64,000 nucleotides of DNA, taken from Haloarcula nitratireducens (GTDB lineage Archaea; Halobacteriota; Halobacteria; Halobacteriales; Haloarculaceae). The stretch is taken from assembly GCF_019599505.1 (NCBI RefSeq), contig NZ_RKLT01000001.1:868001-932000 (forward strand), read 5' to 3'. Of this stretch, positions 43,232 to 51,818 are shown in pieces. The notes beneath the pieces are model-generated. The model saw only the letters and a list, made by a program, of their open reading frames with translations. It did not search any database and was not told where the DNA came from. How positions within the stretch are numbered: the stretch's first letter is position 1; each line of letters starts with the position of its first letter. The position numbers were made by a program, and so were the translations under genes.

Positions 43232-44451
43232 AGCAGTCCGACCTCCTCGCCGGCCGCCTCGAAGGCGTCGAGACACCGTTGGATGTCTTCGTCGGTGTGC
43301 GTGGCCGTCGGCGCGACGCGGATGCGCGAGGTGCCTTCCGGCACCGTCGGCGGTCGGATGGCCGGCGCGACGATAGCGCGGTCGCGCAGGCGCTCGTCGA
43401 GTTCGAGGGCGTCCGCACGGTCGCCGACGAGCACCGGGAGGATCTGCGTCTCGCCCAGTACCTCGTAGCCCCGCGCTTCGAGCCCCTCCCGGAGCGTCTC
43501 GACGTTCGCCCACAGTCGGTCGGCCTGATCCGTCTCGCGGGCGATGCGGAGGGCTTCTCGGGCCGACGCCGCCGCGGGCGGCGCGAGTCCGGTCGAGAAG
43601 ACGAACGAGCGCGCCGCGTTGAGCAGATACTCGATCAGCGTCTCGTCCCCCGCGACGTAGCCGCCCTGACTGGCCAGCGCCTTCGAGAGCGTCCCCATCT
43701 GCACGTCCACGCGGTCGCTCAGCCCCTCGCGCTGGACGACGCCGCCCCCGCGCTCGCCGAACAGCCCCGTGGCGTGGGCCTCGTCCACCATGAGCCACGC
43801 GCCGTGCTCCTCGGCGGCGTCACAGAGCGCCGAGAGGGGAGCCACGTCGCCGTCCATCGAGAACACGGAATCCGTGACGACCAGCCACCGCTCGTCGGCC
43901 GCGTCCCCGTCTGCTGCCGCGGCTCCGTCCTCGGCCCGTTCCTCCATCTTCGCTCGGAGGTCGTCGGCGTCGCAGTGGTCGTACACCACCGTCTCGCCCG
44001 CGCCGAGTCGACAGCCGTCGATGATCGAAGCGTGGTTGAGTTCGTCCGAGAAGACCACGTCCGGCGAGAGCGCGTCGACGATGCCGACGTTCGCGGCGTA
44101 GCCCGACGAGAAGACGAGCGCGCGCTCCGTTCCCTTGCAGTCGGCGAGGTCACGTTCGAGCTCCCGGTGGACGGACGTGTCGCCGGTGACGAGACGGGAG
44201 GCTCCCGCGCCCGTCCCCACCGTGCGAGCGCCGAGTTCGGCCGCCCGTTGGAGTCGGTCATCGTCAGCCAGTCCGAGGTAGTCGTTCGCGGCGAAGACGA
44301 CGGCCTCGTCGCCGAACTCGGGGACGTCGCCCTTCGGGTCGTCGGCCAGTCGCGTCCGGTCGCCGACGGACTCGGCGACTTCGAGGTGCCGTCGGAGGTC
44401 GTCGTCGGCCCGTGCGTCCAGCCGGGCGTCCAAGTCGAACCCGTGAGTCAT
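43228..44451 (-). CDS. bioF: 8-amino-7-oxononanoate synthase (KAPA synthase)
   Basis: A 407-aa PLP enzyme of the alpha-oxoamine synthase family: FAANDYLGLADD, SGYAANVG, DELNHASIIDGCRLG, VDEAHATGLFG (Asp contacting PLP) and GTLSKALASQGGYVAG with the Schiff-base Lys. It condenses pimeloyl thioester with alanine to KAPA. An insertion of about 12 Ala/Asp residues (EDGAAAADGDAADE) near residue 175 is a haloarchaeal feature. Start ATG 44451 is chosen; ATG four codons upstream (44463) is possible. Divergent from the aminotransferase gene at 44535 with an 83-bp shared promoter region. Confidence 0.93.
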   Translation of the reverse strand: MTHGFDLDARLDARADDDLRRHLEVAESVGDRTRLADDPKGDVPEFGDEAVVFAANDYLGLADDDRLQRAAELGARTVGTGAGASRLVTGDTSVHRELERDLADCKGTERALVFSSGYAANVGIVDALSPDVVFSDELNHASIIDGCRLGAGETVVYDHCDADDLRAKMEERAEDGAAAADGDAADERWLVVTDSVFSMDGDVAPLSALCDAAEEHGAWLMVDEAHATGLFGERGGGVVQREGLSDRVDVQMGTLSKALASQGGYVAGDETLIEYLLNAARSFVFSTGLAPPAAASAREALRIARETDQADRLWANVETLREGLEARGYEVLGETQILPVLVGDRADALELDERLRDRAIVAPAIRPPTVPEGTSRIRVAPTATHTDEDIQRCLDAFEAAGEEVGLL

Positions 44452-44534
44452 CGTCCACACCATCACAGCGGTCCCCTTTAGACGTACAGATTTCGCAGAT
44501 ACGGTTTTACGTCCGCGGTGTGACACTAGTGGGC

Positions 44535-45854
44535 ATGGACCGTGATACAGCCGAACCAGTCGCCGACTCGTTCCCGGGACCGCGCGCTCGGAACCGCGCC
44601 AGCCGTCACGCGACCGTGGCCGCACCGAGCACGCACGTCTACGAGTTCGTCTGGGACCCGACGGCCGACGCCGTCGGTCCCTACTGTACCGACGTAGACG
44701 GGAACGTCCTCCTCGATTTCACGTCCCACGTCGCCGCCGCCCCCCTCGGTTACAACAACCCGCACCTGCTCGCCCGCCTCGACGAGTTCGACCTCGTCGA
44801 CCCGCTGAAGTTCGCGGGACAGGACTTCTACGCCGACCTCGGGGATCTCCCGGGACCGACCGAGTTGATGGAGCGGCTGACCGACATCGCGCCCGACGGC
44901 CACGACACGGTGTTCCTCTCGAACACGGGCGCGGAGGCCGTCGAGAACGCCATCAAGATCTGCTACGACGCCCGTCCGGGCGCGGAGTACGGGATCACCT
45001 TCGAGGGGGCGTTCCACGGGCGAACGCTCGGCGCGCTCTCGCTCAACCGCTCGAAGGCCGTCCACCGCCGGGCGTTCCCCGAGATAGCCGGAATCTCGTC
45101 GGTCCCGTTCTGCGAGGACCGGACCTGCTACCCGAGCACCTGTTCCTGTGGGTTCTTCCCCGAGGAATCGGGAGAATCGTGGCTCCGCCGACGCCTCGGC
45201 CCGGACGGCAGCATCGACCCCGGATCGGTGGCGTACGTCATTCTCGAACCCGTGCAGGGCGAAGGCGGCTACCGAATCCCCAGCGAGGCGTTCATGGAAG
45301 AGGTGGCCGCCGTCTGCCGGGAGTACGGGATCCCGCTGATAGCCGACGAGATACAGACCGGGATGGGACGGACCGGCGAGTGGTGGGGCGCGGACAACTT
45401 CGCCATCGAACCCGACGTACTCGCGGTTGCGAAGGGCCTCCGCGTCGGCGCGACCGTCGGCCGCGGGGAGATGTTCCCCGACGAGCCCGGACGGCTCTCC
45501 TCGACGTGGGGCGGCGGCGACCTCCTCTCCTCGATGGTCGGCGCGCTCACCATCGACGTCATCGAGAGCGAGAACCTCCGACGGAACGCGAAAGAGCGGG
45601 GCGACGAACTGGCGGCGTCGCTCGACGCCGACCCCGTCGACGGTTGTGTTGACGTGCGCAACCTCGGCTCGCTCGTCGCCGTCGAGTTCGAGACGAAGGC
45701 CCGCCGCGACGAGATGGTCGCCGCCTGTGCGAACGAGGGCTTGCTCACGCTCCCCTGTGGACTGAAGACGCTCAGACTGCTCCCGCCGCTCGACGTTCGA
45801 GAGCGGGAGATCGCCCAGGCCGTGGCCTGCTTCGAGGACGCGGCCGAAATCTGA
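44535..45854 (+). CDS. Class III aminotransferase, possible BioA, with Cys cluster
   Basis: A 439-aa PLP aminotransferase: FTSHVAAAPLGYNN, SNTGAEAVENAIK, AFHGRTLGALSLNRSK, ADEIQTGMGRTGEWW and VAKGLRVGA with the PLP Lys. Between the first and second halves is C193-x4-C198-x4-C203-x-C205, an unusual four-cysteine cluster that may bind zinc or an Fe-S cluster. Setting within biotin genes and divergence from bioF make 7,8-diaminononanoate synthase (BioA) one possibility; 4-aminobutyrate or another omega-amino acid is another, because a BioU-like gene beside bioB could do the same step. Confidence 0.82.
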   Translation: MDRDTAEPVADSFPGPRARNRASRHATVAAPSTHVYEFVWDPTADAVGPYCTDVDGNVLLDFTSHVAAAPLGYNNPHLLARLDEFDLVDPLKFAGQDFYADLGDLPGPTELMERLTDIAPDGHDTVFLSNTGAEAVENAIKICYDARPGAEYGITFEGAFHGRTLGALSLNRSKAVHRRAFPEIAGISSVPFCEDRTCYPSTCSCGFFPEESGESWLRRRLGPDGSIDPGSVAYVILEPVQGEGGYRIPSEAFMEEVAAVCREYGIPLIADEIQTGMGRTGEWWGADNFAIEPDVLAVAKGLRVGATVGRGEMFPDEPGRLSSTWGGGDLLSSMVGALTIDVIESENLRRNAKERGDELAASLDADPVDGCVDVRNLGSLVAVEFETKARRDEMVAACANEGLLTLPCGLKTLRLLPPLDVREREIAQAVACFEDAAEI

Positions 45855-45868
45855 TGTGAGTGCGCCGC

Positions 45869-46957
45869 TCAGAAGCCGGGCATGAGGTCGGCCGGGCCGA
45901 AGACGCCGTAGTGGCCCGCGCGGTTGTTGCGGACGCCGGCTTTCAGGTAACCGAGCGCCGGGCCGTTGACGTTAGCTTCCATGCTCGTCGCGTCGTCGAG
46001 TTCGAAGGTGTTGGTCCCCGTCTCGCCGTCGAAGGTCGTTCCGGTGACGGAGACGGTGGTCGTCGTCGGTTTCTCGTCCGAGCGCACGTCAAGGACGCCG
46101 CCGACGTGGACGTCCTCCGCGTCACAGATGCCCGCTCGCTCCAGCAGGACGTCGTCCGCGTGTTCCATGTCGTGGAACTCCAGAACGCCGTCGTGGTCCT
46201 CGATGAGGTCCTCGATCTCGGCCTCGCTCATCTCGCGGGCCGTCTCGATGTCGTAGCCGTCGAGGTGGGCGATGTCCTCCCTGACGGTGCCGCGGTTGTC
46301 CTCGTAGCCGCTCTTGAGGCCGACCCCCCACCAGATCTCGACCTCCTCGACCTCGACGAACGACTGGGCCGCGAGCGCGGCCGCGCCGGTCAGGAAACCC
46401 GGCGTCGCGCCGGCGCCGCAGACGAACGTGATGCCGGACTCTCTCAGGAGGTCCTCGCGGTCGTCCAGCATGCCGATGACGCGCGAGCGCTTGAGCACGT
46501 CCACGAGGACGCCCTCGTACTCGGCCTCGGCGAACCGTTCGGCGACGCGGGGGATGAAGTCGTGTTCGAGGTTCGGCAGCGCGACGAGCACCGCGTCGAT
46601 GGCGTCGCTCTCGGCGATTATATCGTCGATAGGCGTCGCCGTCTGACGGCCCTGTTCGCTGGCGACGATACCCGCCTCTTCGCCGTGCTGTTTGACGCCG
46701 TCGGCAGCTGTGCCGGCGTCAGCCTTCGCTCCGCCGTCGGTGGCGATATCGTCGTCCGAACCGTCCCGCGGCTCGCTCGCGATGTTGCCCTCCGTCGCCT
46801 CCAGCAGTTCGGGTACGTCGAGGCCCCCGTGGTCCACGGCGACGCCGTTGCGGTCACACGCCGCGACCGGCGTGAGGCCGTCCTTGTGCTGGGAAACGTC
46901 GAGTGTTCGTCGGCCGATACCGCCCGTTCCGAGTACCGCGAATCGTACGTCGTCCAT
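45869..46957 (-). CDS. bioU: Saccharopine-dehydrogenase-like oxidoreductase, BioU candidate
   Basis: A 362-aa NAD(P) enzyme: VRFAVLGTGGIGRRTL Rossmann start, then an acidic insertion (about residues 60-105) and a C-terminal domain with FVCGAGATPGFLTGAAALA. It follows bioB by two bases in one operon. From memory, cyanobacterial BioU, which turns KAPA into diaminononanoate using an active-site lysine as amino donor, belongs to this family, and haloarchaeal relatives have been noted. Family and operon position support BioU; I cannot align the donor-lysine position here. A general lysine- or homoserine-type dehydrogenase is the alternative. Confidence 0.62.
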   Translation of the reverse strand: MDDVRFAVLGTGGIGRRTLDVSQHKDGLTPVAACDRNGVAVDHGGLDVPELLEATEGNIASEPRDGSDDDIATDGGAKADAGTAADGVKQHGEEAGIVASEQGRQTATPIDDIIAESDAIDAVLVALPNLEHDFIPRVAERFAEAEYEGVLVDVLKRSRVIGMLDDREDLLRESGITFVCGAGATPGFLTGAAALAAQSFVEVEEVEIWWGVGLKSGYEDNRGTVREDIAHLDGYDIETAREMSEAEIEDLIEDHDGVLEFHDMEHADDVLLERAGICDAEDVHVGGVLDVRSDEKPTTTTVSVTGTTFDGETGTNTFELDDATSMEANVNGPALGYLKAGVRNNRAGHYGVFGPADLMPGF

Positions 46958-46959
46958 GC

Positions 46960-48075
46960 TTAGTCGTCTGATCGGAGTTCTGATTTGCTCTGTGCGGTGC
47001 CCGCCGCCGTCTCCGAGTCGCCGGCGTCGTCGGCGCGTTCAGCGACGGCGTCGGGGTCGAAGTCGTTGGCTTCGGTGTTCGGTTCGAGCCCCGCCTCGTC
47101 GATGATTTCGAGGTCGTCGGCCGCCGACTGGCCCTCGGTGGTGAGGTAGTCGCCGGTGAGGATGCCGTCCGCGCCCGCCTCCAGCGCAGCTACCTGCCCG
47201 TCCGTGTCGAGGTTGACCTCGCGCCCGCCGGTGAGGCGCACGCGGGCCTCGGGGTGGAGCAGGCGGTAGACGGCGATGGTCTCGATCACTTCCTCGGTCG
47301 TGATGTCGGGCAGTCCCCGCTCGGCCATCGGCGTCCCCTCGACGGGGTTGAGGACGTTGACCGGGAGCGAGGAGACGCCGATCTCCTGCAGCGCGATCGC
47401 CGCCTCGACGCGGTCGGTCGGCGTCTCGCCCATGCCGAGGATGACGCCGGCACAGAGGTCCATACCGGCGTCCTTGGCGACTTCGAGCGTCTCGACGCGG
47501 TCCTCGAAGGAGTGCGTCTGGACGACCTCGGGGAAGTAGCGGGGGGAGGTCTCGATGTTGTGATTGTAGTGGTTCAGCCCCTCCTCGGCGAGGATCGCCG
47601 CTTCCTCTTCGGTGAGAATGCCGAGGCTGGCGTCTACCTCCACGTCCGTCTCGTCGCGCACGAGTCGGATGGCTTCGAGTACCTCCTCCCACTCGTCGGG
47701 GCGCTGTTCCTTCGAGACGCCCTTCTCCGCGACGACGATGCCGAACCGCTGTGAGCCGTCTCGTTCGGCCCGCTTCGCGGCTTCCAGGATCTTCTCCGGG
47801 CCCAGGAAGCCGTAGTTGTCGATGCCGGTGTCGAAGTGCACGGACTGGGCGCAGAAGCCGCAGTCCTCCGCGCAGTTCCCGGCCTTGGCGTTCACGATCG
47901 AGCACGCGTCGACGGTGTCGTCGCCCAACCGCGTGCGGACGTAGTCCGCGCCCGCCGCGAGGGCGTCGACCGGCTGCGCGACGAGCGCCAGTCCGTCCCG
48001 CCGGTCGAGTCGCTCGCCGTCTAACACGCGTGCGACCGCGTCGTCTACCGTTCGGTTGCCCGTCTCGTAAACCAC
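46960..48075 (-). CDS. bioB: Biotin synthase (radical SAM)
   Basis: A 371-aa radical SAM enzyme with NAKAGNCAEDCGFCAQS (Cys-x3-Cys-x2-Cys binding the 4Fe-4S cluster, near residues 63-76), the YNHNIETSPRYF region and LTGGREVN. It inserts sulfur into dethiobiotin. The C-terminal 45 residues form a Glu/Asp/Ala-rich tail longer than in bacterial BioB. First gene of a two-gene operon with the BioU-like gene. Confidence 0.95.
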   Translation of the reverse strand: MVYETGNRTVDDAVARVLDGERLDRRDGLALVAQPVDALAAGADYVRTRLGDDTVDACSIVNAKAGNCAEDCGFCAQSVHFDTGIDNYGFLGPEKILEAAKRAERDGSQRFGIVVAEKGVSKEQRPDEWEEVLEAIRLVRDETDVEVDASLGILTEEEAAILAEEGLNHYNHNIETSPRYFPEVVQTHSFEDRVETLEVAKDAGMDLCAGVILGMGETPTDRVEAAIALQEIGVSSLPVNVLNPVEGTPMAERGLPDITTEEVIETIAVYRLLHPEARVRLTGGREVNLDTDGQVAALEAGADGILTGDYLTTEGQSAADDLEIIDEAGLEPNTEANDFDPDAVAERADDAGDSETAAGTAQSKSELRSDD

Positions 48076-48149
48076 GTTCCAAACGTCAGTTGACGAGTGA
48101 ATAAAGGTTCGGGTGAGCGGAGTCGCGAGCGAAGGGCGACCCTATCGAC

Positions 48150-48371
48150 TCACAGCAGGAGCGAGATCACCGCGAGGACGAGGAAGATGAGGATCAGCCA
48201 CTTGGCGATCTCCATGCTGAGGCCGGCGATACCGCGCGCACCCAGCAGCGCCGCGACGAGCGCGAGGACGAAAAACAGGACGGCGAGCGAGAGGAACCCG
48301 CCCCCGCCCATCTGCAGGGGTGTGAACGCGGGCGCTACGGCCGCGGTGACGCCGGACAGTTGTGAAAGCAT
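48150..48371 (-). CDS. DUF1328-like small membrane protein
   Basis: A 73-aa protein with two hydrophobic segments: [20 protein letters not shown] and [19 protein letters not shown]. The GIAG turn between them and the lengths match the YtjA/DUF1328 family, of unknown function in the inner membrane of many prokaryotes. Monocistronic. Confidence 0.78.
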   Translation of the reverse strand: MLSQLSGVTAAVAPAFTPLQMGGGGFLSLAVLFFVLALVAALLGARGIAGLSMEIAKWLILIFLVLAVISLLL

Positions 48372-48453
48372 ACCCGACGCGTCGACGCGGGGTCGTATCG
48401 TAATAGTGGCGTTATCGTCGCTAGCCCGAGATTATCGCCCGAGCGGGACCGGT

Positions 48454-49287
48454 TCAGTTCAGCCGGAAGTCCCGGGCTGACGGGCCGCTACGGGCGACGT
48501 GACCGAACTTCAGGAGCGCGACGAAAACCGTCCCGCCGATGATGTTGCCGACAGTCGAGAACAGGAGGAACCGCAGGAAATCGACGTAGCCGACTTCGGG
48601 CGAGACGAGGACGCCGCCGAACACTTCGACGGTTCCGGCGATACAGTGCGGGAGGTGCGCGAAGCCGATCGCCGCAGTGATGAGCCAGACGACCGCCAGC
48701 CGAGCGATGGTGCTATCCGCCGCCGCGACCAGCCACGACAGTAGTCCCATCAGCCATCCAGCGAGCACGCCGGCGCCGACGAGTGTCCCCGGTGAGAGTT
48801 CCGTGTAGGCCGTCGCCAGTTCGGTGAACGCCGACGCCTCGACGACGCCGATGGCCGGACCGATCGCCACGGCGAACGCGGCGAAGACGAGCGCACCCGC
48901 GACGTTGCTGGCGTAGACGAGCCCCCAGAGCCGCCCCAGTTTGGCGACGCTCGCATCCCGGTTCAACACGGGGAGGACGGCGAGGGTCGTGTGTTCGGTG
49001 AACAGCTCAGACCGGCCGAGGACGACCAGTATGAACCCGACGCCGTAGACGAGTCCGAGGAGGAGTTGCTTCGGGAGGTCGCCGATGGCGGGGTCGGCCG
49101 CCGTGAGGATGACACCCATCAGCAACGGGCCGAACCCGATGTCGAGCCCGGCCGAGAGCGCGGAGAGCGACAGCCCGCTCGTCGGACGGTTTAGCTCGCT
49201 CAGCCCGCGTCGTATCTGGAGTTCGAGGATGTCCTCACCCTCGGCCTGTTCGTCGTCAACCGGACCGCTGCTACTCGTAGCCGACAT
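48454..49287 (-). CDS. Formate/nitrite transporter family protein
   Basis: A 277-aa membrane protein with six main hydrophobic segments and the FNT signatures GRSELFTEHT (Omega-loop side) and AGTVEVFGGVLV. The FNT family makes pentameric channels for formate, nitrite or hydrosulfide. GRSELFTE places it with the YfdC-like branch. The substrate is not clear, and no nitrite or formate enzymes are near. An acidic N-terminal tail of about 25 residues precedes the membrane part. Confidence 0.88.
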   Translation of the reverse strand: MSATSSSGPVDDEQAEGEDILELQIRRGLSELNRPTSGLSLSALSAGLDIGFGPLLMGVILTAADPAIGDLPKQLLLGLVYGVGFILVVLGRSELFTEHTTLAVLPVLNRDASVAKLGRLWGLVYASNVAGALVFAAFAVAIGPAIGVVEASAFTELATAYTELSPGTLVGAGVLAGWLMGLLSWLVAAADSTIARLAVVWLITAAIGFAHLPHCIAGTVEVFGGVLVSPEVGYVDFLRFLLFSTVGNIIGGTVFVALLKFGHVARSGPSARDFRLN

Positions 49288-49348
49288 CTAATGTCGTCCG
49301 CGCTACGAGGGCGACACGTTTGAAAGTTCTCGCCGAGCCCAAGCGAGA

Positions 49349-50158
49349 TCAGTAGAGGTCGTCCAGTTCCTCCTCGGCGCTTCCGTGTTCCTCGGCCGGG
49401 AACTCGCCCGCTCGCACCGCGTCGACGTAATCGCTCACCGCGTCGTGGATCTCCGCTCGCGCGTCGCCGAACTGCGCGGCGAACGGCGGACTCGACGCGG
49501 CGAGTCCGACGACGTCGGTGAAGACCAACACCTGCCCGTCGCACTCGCCGCCGGCCCCGATGCCGATGGTCGGGATGTCGACGGCCTCGGTGACCTGCGC
49601 GGCGAGGTTCGTCGGGACGTGTTCCAAGACGAGGGCGAACGCGCCCGCCGCCTCGTGCGCCTCCGCGAGTTCCAGAATCTCCGTCGCTTCCTCGCGGTCC
49701 GTCGCCTGCTGCGTGTAGCCGGTCTGATTGACGCTCTGGGGAGTCAACCCGAGGTGGGCCATCGTCGGGATACCGAGGTCCGACAGTCGCTCGGTCAGCT
49801 CCACGGTGTGCGGTCCCGACTCCAGTTTCACGGCGTTGGCCCCCTCCTCTTTGAGCATCCGGCCGCAGTTCTCGACGCTCTCGGCCACGTCCGCACCGAA
49901 CGAGAGGAACGGCATGTCCGCGACGACCAGCGCCTCGTCGGTGCCGCGGGCCACCGCGCCGACCCGGGAGGCAACTTCGTCGAGGGTGACCGGCAGCGTG
50001 TCGTCGTATCCGAGCACGGCGTTGCCCATGCTGTCGCCGACGAGGACGACGTCGATTCCCGCCTCCTCGACGATGCTCGCCGTCGCCGCGTCGTACGCGG
50101 TCAGCATCGTTATCCGCTCGTCACCAGCCATCGCCCGCACGTCCCGAACAGTGGTCAT
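49349..50158 (-). CDS. panB: 3-methyl-2-oxobutanoate hydroxymethyltransferase
   Basis: A 269-aa TIM-barrel enzyme: ITMLTAYDAATASIVEEAG, VLVGDSMGNAVLGYDDTLP (metal-binding Asp), VVADMPFLSFG and GIGAGGECDGQVLV. It transfers a hydroxymethyl group from methylenetetrahydrofolate or an archaeal pterin to 2-ketoisovalerate, forming ketopantoate for coenzyme A. I choose ATG 50158; the ATG two codons upstream (50164) is equally possible. Single gene. An acidic C-terminal tail replaces the shorter bacterial end. Confidence 0.93.
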   Translation of the reverse strand: MTTVRDVRAMAGDERITMLTAYDAATASIVEEAGIDVVLVGDSMGNAVLGYDDTLPVTLDEVASRVGAVARGTDEALVVADMPFLSFGADVAESVENCGRMLKEEGANAVKLESGPHTVELTERLSDLGIPTMAHLGLTPQSVNQTGYTQQATDREEATEILELAEAHEAAGAFALVLEHVPTNLAAQVTEAVDIPTIGIGAGGECDGQVLVFTDVVGLAASSPPFAAQFGDARAEIHDAVSDYVDAVRAGEFPAEEHGSAEEELDDLY

Positions 50159-50218
50159 ATGCATGGCCGGACGCGGCGCGCTATTACGTGTTCGGGTCCC
50201 GCGTCGAGCGCTATCGCA

Positions 50219-50710
50219 TCACAGTTCCCGAGCGATCATCTCGCCCCACGGCTCGAACCCCCAGCGGTCGTAGAACGCCGCCGCGCGCCCGTTGTCTGGG
50301 TCCACGTCGAGCACCAGTCGGTCGAGCGGCAGCGTCTGCGAACGAGCGAGCGACAGCGCCGCCTCCAGCAGGTCGTCGGCGACGCCGGTCCCTCGGTACT
50401 CCTCGACGACGAACAGTTCGTTCAGCACCGCGGCGTCCCAGACGTGGGCGAGCGACTCGGGCAGGACGAAGACGTAGCCGACGGCCTCGCCGTCGCGCTC
50501 GGCCAATCGGACGGTGCGCTCGTCCTCCTCGACGCAGCGGTCGACCCACGCCAGATACGACTCCCGGTAGTCGGCGTCGAGTTTCTCGCGGTACGTCGCT
50601 TCTTTCTCGCCGTCTCCGGTGCCCGACCCAAGCGAGAGTTCGAACGCGCGCTTCAGATCCCAGAGAGCGTCCGCGTCGTCGGCGTCACCGGCGTCGTACG
50701 GGCGAATCAT
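50219..50710 (-). CDS. GNAT-family N-acetyltransferase
   Basis: A 163-aa acetyltransferase: LNELFVVEEYRGTGVADDLL contains the acetyl-CoA-binding R/Q-x-x-G-x-G/A loop, and AAAFYDRWGFEPW is the usual C-terminal motif. The substrate, probably an amine or protein N terminus, is unknown. It lies 22 bp downstream of a small gene in the same direction. Confidence 0.87.
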   Translation of the reverse strand: MIRPYDAGDADDADALWDLKRAFELSLGSGTGDGEKEATYREKLDADYRESYLAWVDRCVEEDERTVRLAERDGEAVGYVFVLPESLAHVWDAAVLNELFVVEEYRGTGVADDLLEAALSLARSQTLPLDRLVLDVDPDNGRAAAFYDRWGFEPWGEMIAREL

Positions 50711-50732
50711 CGCGAGCGTCGTCGGTACCGGG

Positions 50733-50939
50733 TCACTCGTACAGGCCGAGGTCCTCGGCCACGCGGTCCGCCAGTTGGTCCATCACGTCCGGGTCGACTT
50801 CGGCGACGGCGTCCCCGTCGTGTAGTTGCTCGTTGTGACGCTCGACGGCCGACTCGACGTCGTCGAAGGCGACGCGACTTCGGGTATCACACGCGGTACA
50901 GACGACCGGTATCTTCGGGAGTTCCTCGTCCGCTGTCAT
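50733..50939 (-). CDS. Small haloarchaeal protein with CxxC
   Basis: A 68-aa acidic protein using ATG 50939. It has one pair VVCTACDTR near residue 15 and a helical C terminus (VMDQLADRVAEDLGLYE). A single CxxC could bind metal only as a dimer. Function unknown; possibly co-transcribed with the acetyltransferase gene. Confidence 0.65.
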   Translation of the reverse strand: MTADEELPKIPVVCTACDTRSRVAFDDVESAVERHNEQLHDGDAVAEVDPDVMDQLADRVAEDLGLYE

Positions 50940-51028
50940 AGACAGCCGCTTCGGCCGAGCGGCCCAAGTAACGTCTGGTCGACCGCCGAACCGGAAGTTG
51001 CTTGAGAGTGCCACGGAAAGCCCCGACC

Positions 51029-51256
51029 GTGCCAGCAGTCGAGAAGACGAACCCCGACGGCGTGGACTTCGGCTGGGTGATGCAGGTCACCTTCGTCACG
51101 ACCATCCTCGTCGGGTCGCCGATCGTCGTCTTCGCCTCTATCGGGACCGCGCTCCCGACCTGGACGAGCCGGGCGATATTCGCCGTCCGGGTCGGCGCCG
51201 TCATCTGGTTCCTGACGGCCGTCGCCGCCTATCTCTACGCCCGGTATCGCCGCTGA
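51029..51256 (+). CDS. Small two-helix membrane protein
   Basis: A 75-aa protein with two hydrophobic segments (about residues 18-38 and 48-68) and a short basic tail YARYRR. The start GTG 51029 (reading VPAVEKTNPDGVDFGWVMQ) is chosen because the conserved part begins there in similar haloarchaeal proteins; longer TTG/GTG starts at 51002 and 51008 add basic residues without family support. Function unknown. Its end overlaps the convergent HAD gene by 22 bp. Confidence 0.68.
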   Translation: MPAVEKTNPDGVDFGWVMQVTFVTTILVGSPIVVFASIGTALPTWTSRAIFAVRVGAVIWFLTAVAAYLYARYRR

Positions 51257-51777
51257 TCGAACTCGCTCGCCCACGCGAAGGCCGTGCCGGCGCGGCGAGC
51301 GGTCTCGGCGTCCCGCTCGGAGTCGCCGACGAACACGGTCGACTCGGCGTCGGCGTCGAGCCGCTCGACGACCGAGAGGAGCCCCTCGGGGTCGGGCTTC
51401 GACGACCCGACGGTGTCGCGGCCGACGACGGAACCGACAGCCGACGTGAGGTCGTGGGTCTCCAAGGCGAGCCGACAGGCCTCCTCGGCGTTCAGCGAAC
51501 AGACGCCGACCGGCACCGCGTGAGGCAGCCCGTCGGCCAACGCGAGGCGCTCGGACTCGCGCGCGCCGACGCGTTCGTGGTCGGTGATGGTCGCCTCGAC
51601 AGCCGCTCGGTGACCGGTTTCGTCAGAACGTTCCAGTAATTCCCAGAGGTCGCCCGCGTCGGGGTCCACGCCGCGCTCTCGAAGCAGCGTCGCGACGTCC
51701 TCCGCCACCGCGTCCCAGTCCACTGCTAACTGCACCAGCGTCCCGTCGAGGTCGTACACTACGGCGTCGTAGCTCAC
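51235..51777 (-). CDS. HAD-family hydrolase
   Basis: A 180-aa phosphatase-like protein: VVYDLDGTLV with both motif-I Asp residues, a Lys in SSKPDPEGL (motif III) and VFVGDSERDAETARRAG (motif IV). Subfamily resembles phosphoglycolate phosphatase-like HADs. I start at GTG 51777 (VSYDAVVYD), because the frame further upstream is shadow of the acyl-CoA dehydrogenase gene. Substrate unknown. Confidence 0.85.
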   Translation of the reverse strand: MSYDAVVYDLDGTLVQLAVDWDAVAEDVATLLRERGVDPDAGDLWELLERSDETGHRAAVEATITDHERVGARESERLALADGLPHAVPVGVCSLNAEEACRLALETHDLTSAVGSVVGRDTVGSSKPDPEGLLSVVERLDADAESTVFVGDSERDAETARRAGTAFAWASEFDQRRYRA

Positions 51778-51818
51778 GACCGAAGGTAGGGAAGCCCCTC
51801 GCAAATGTGCTTCGCCCG

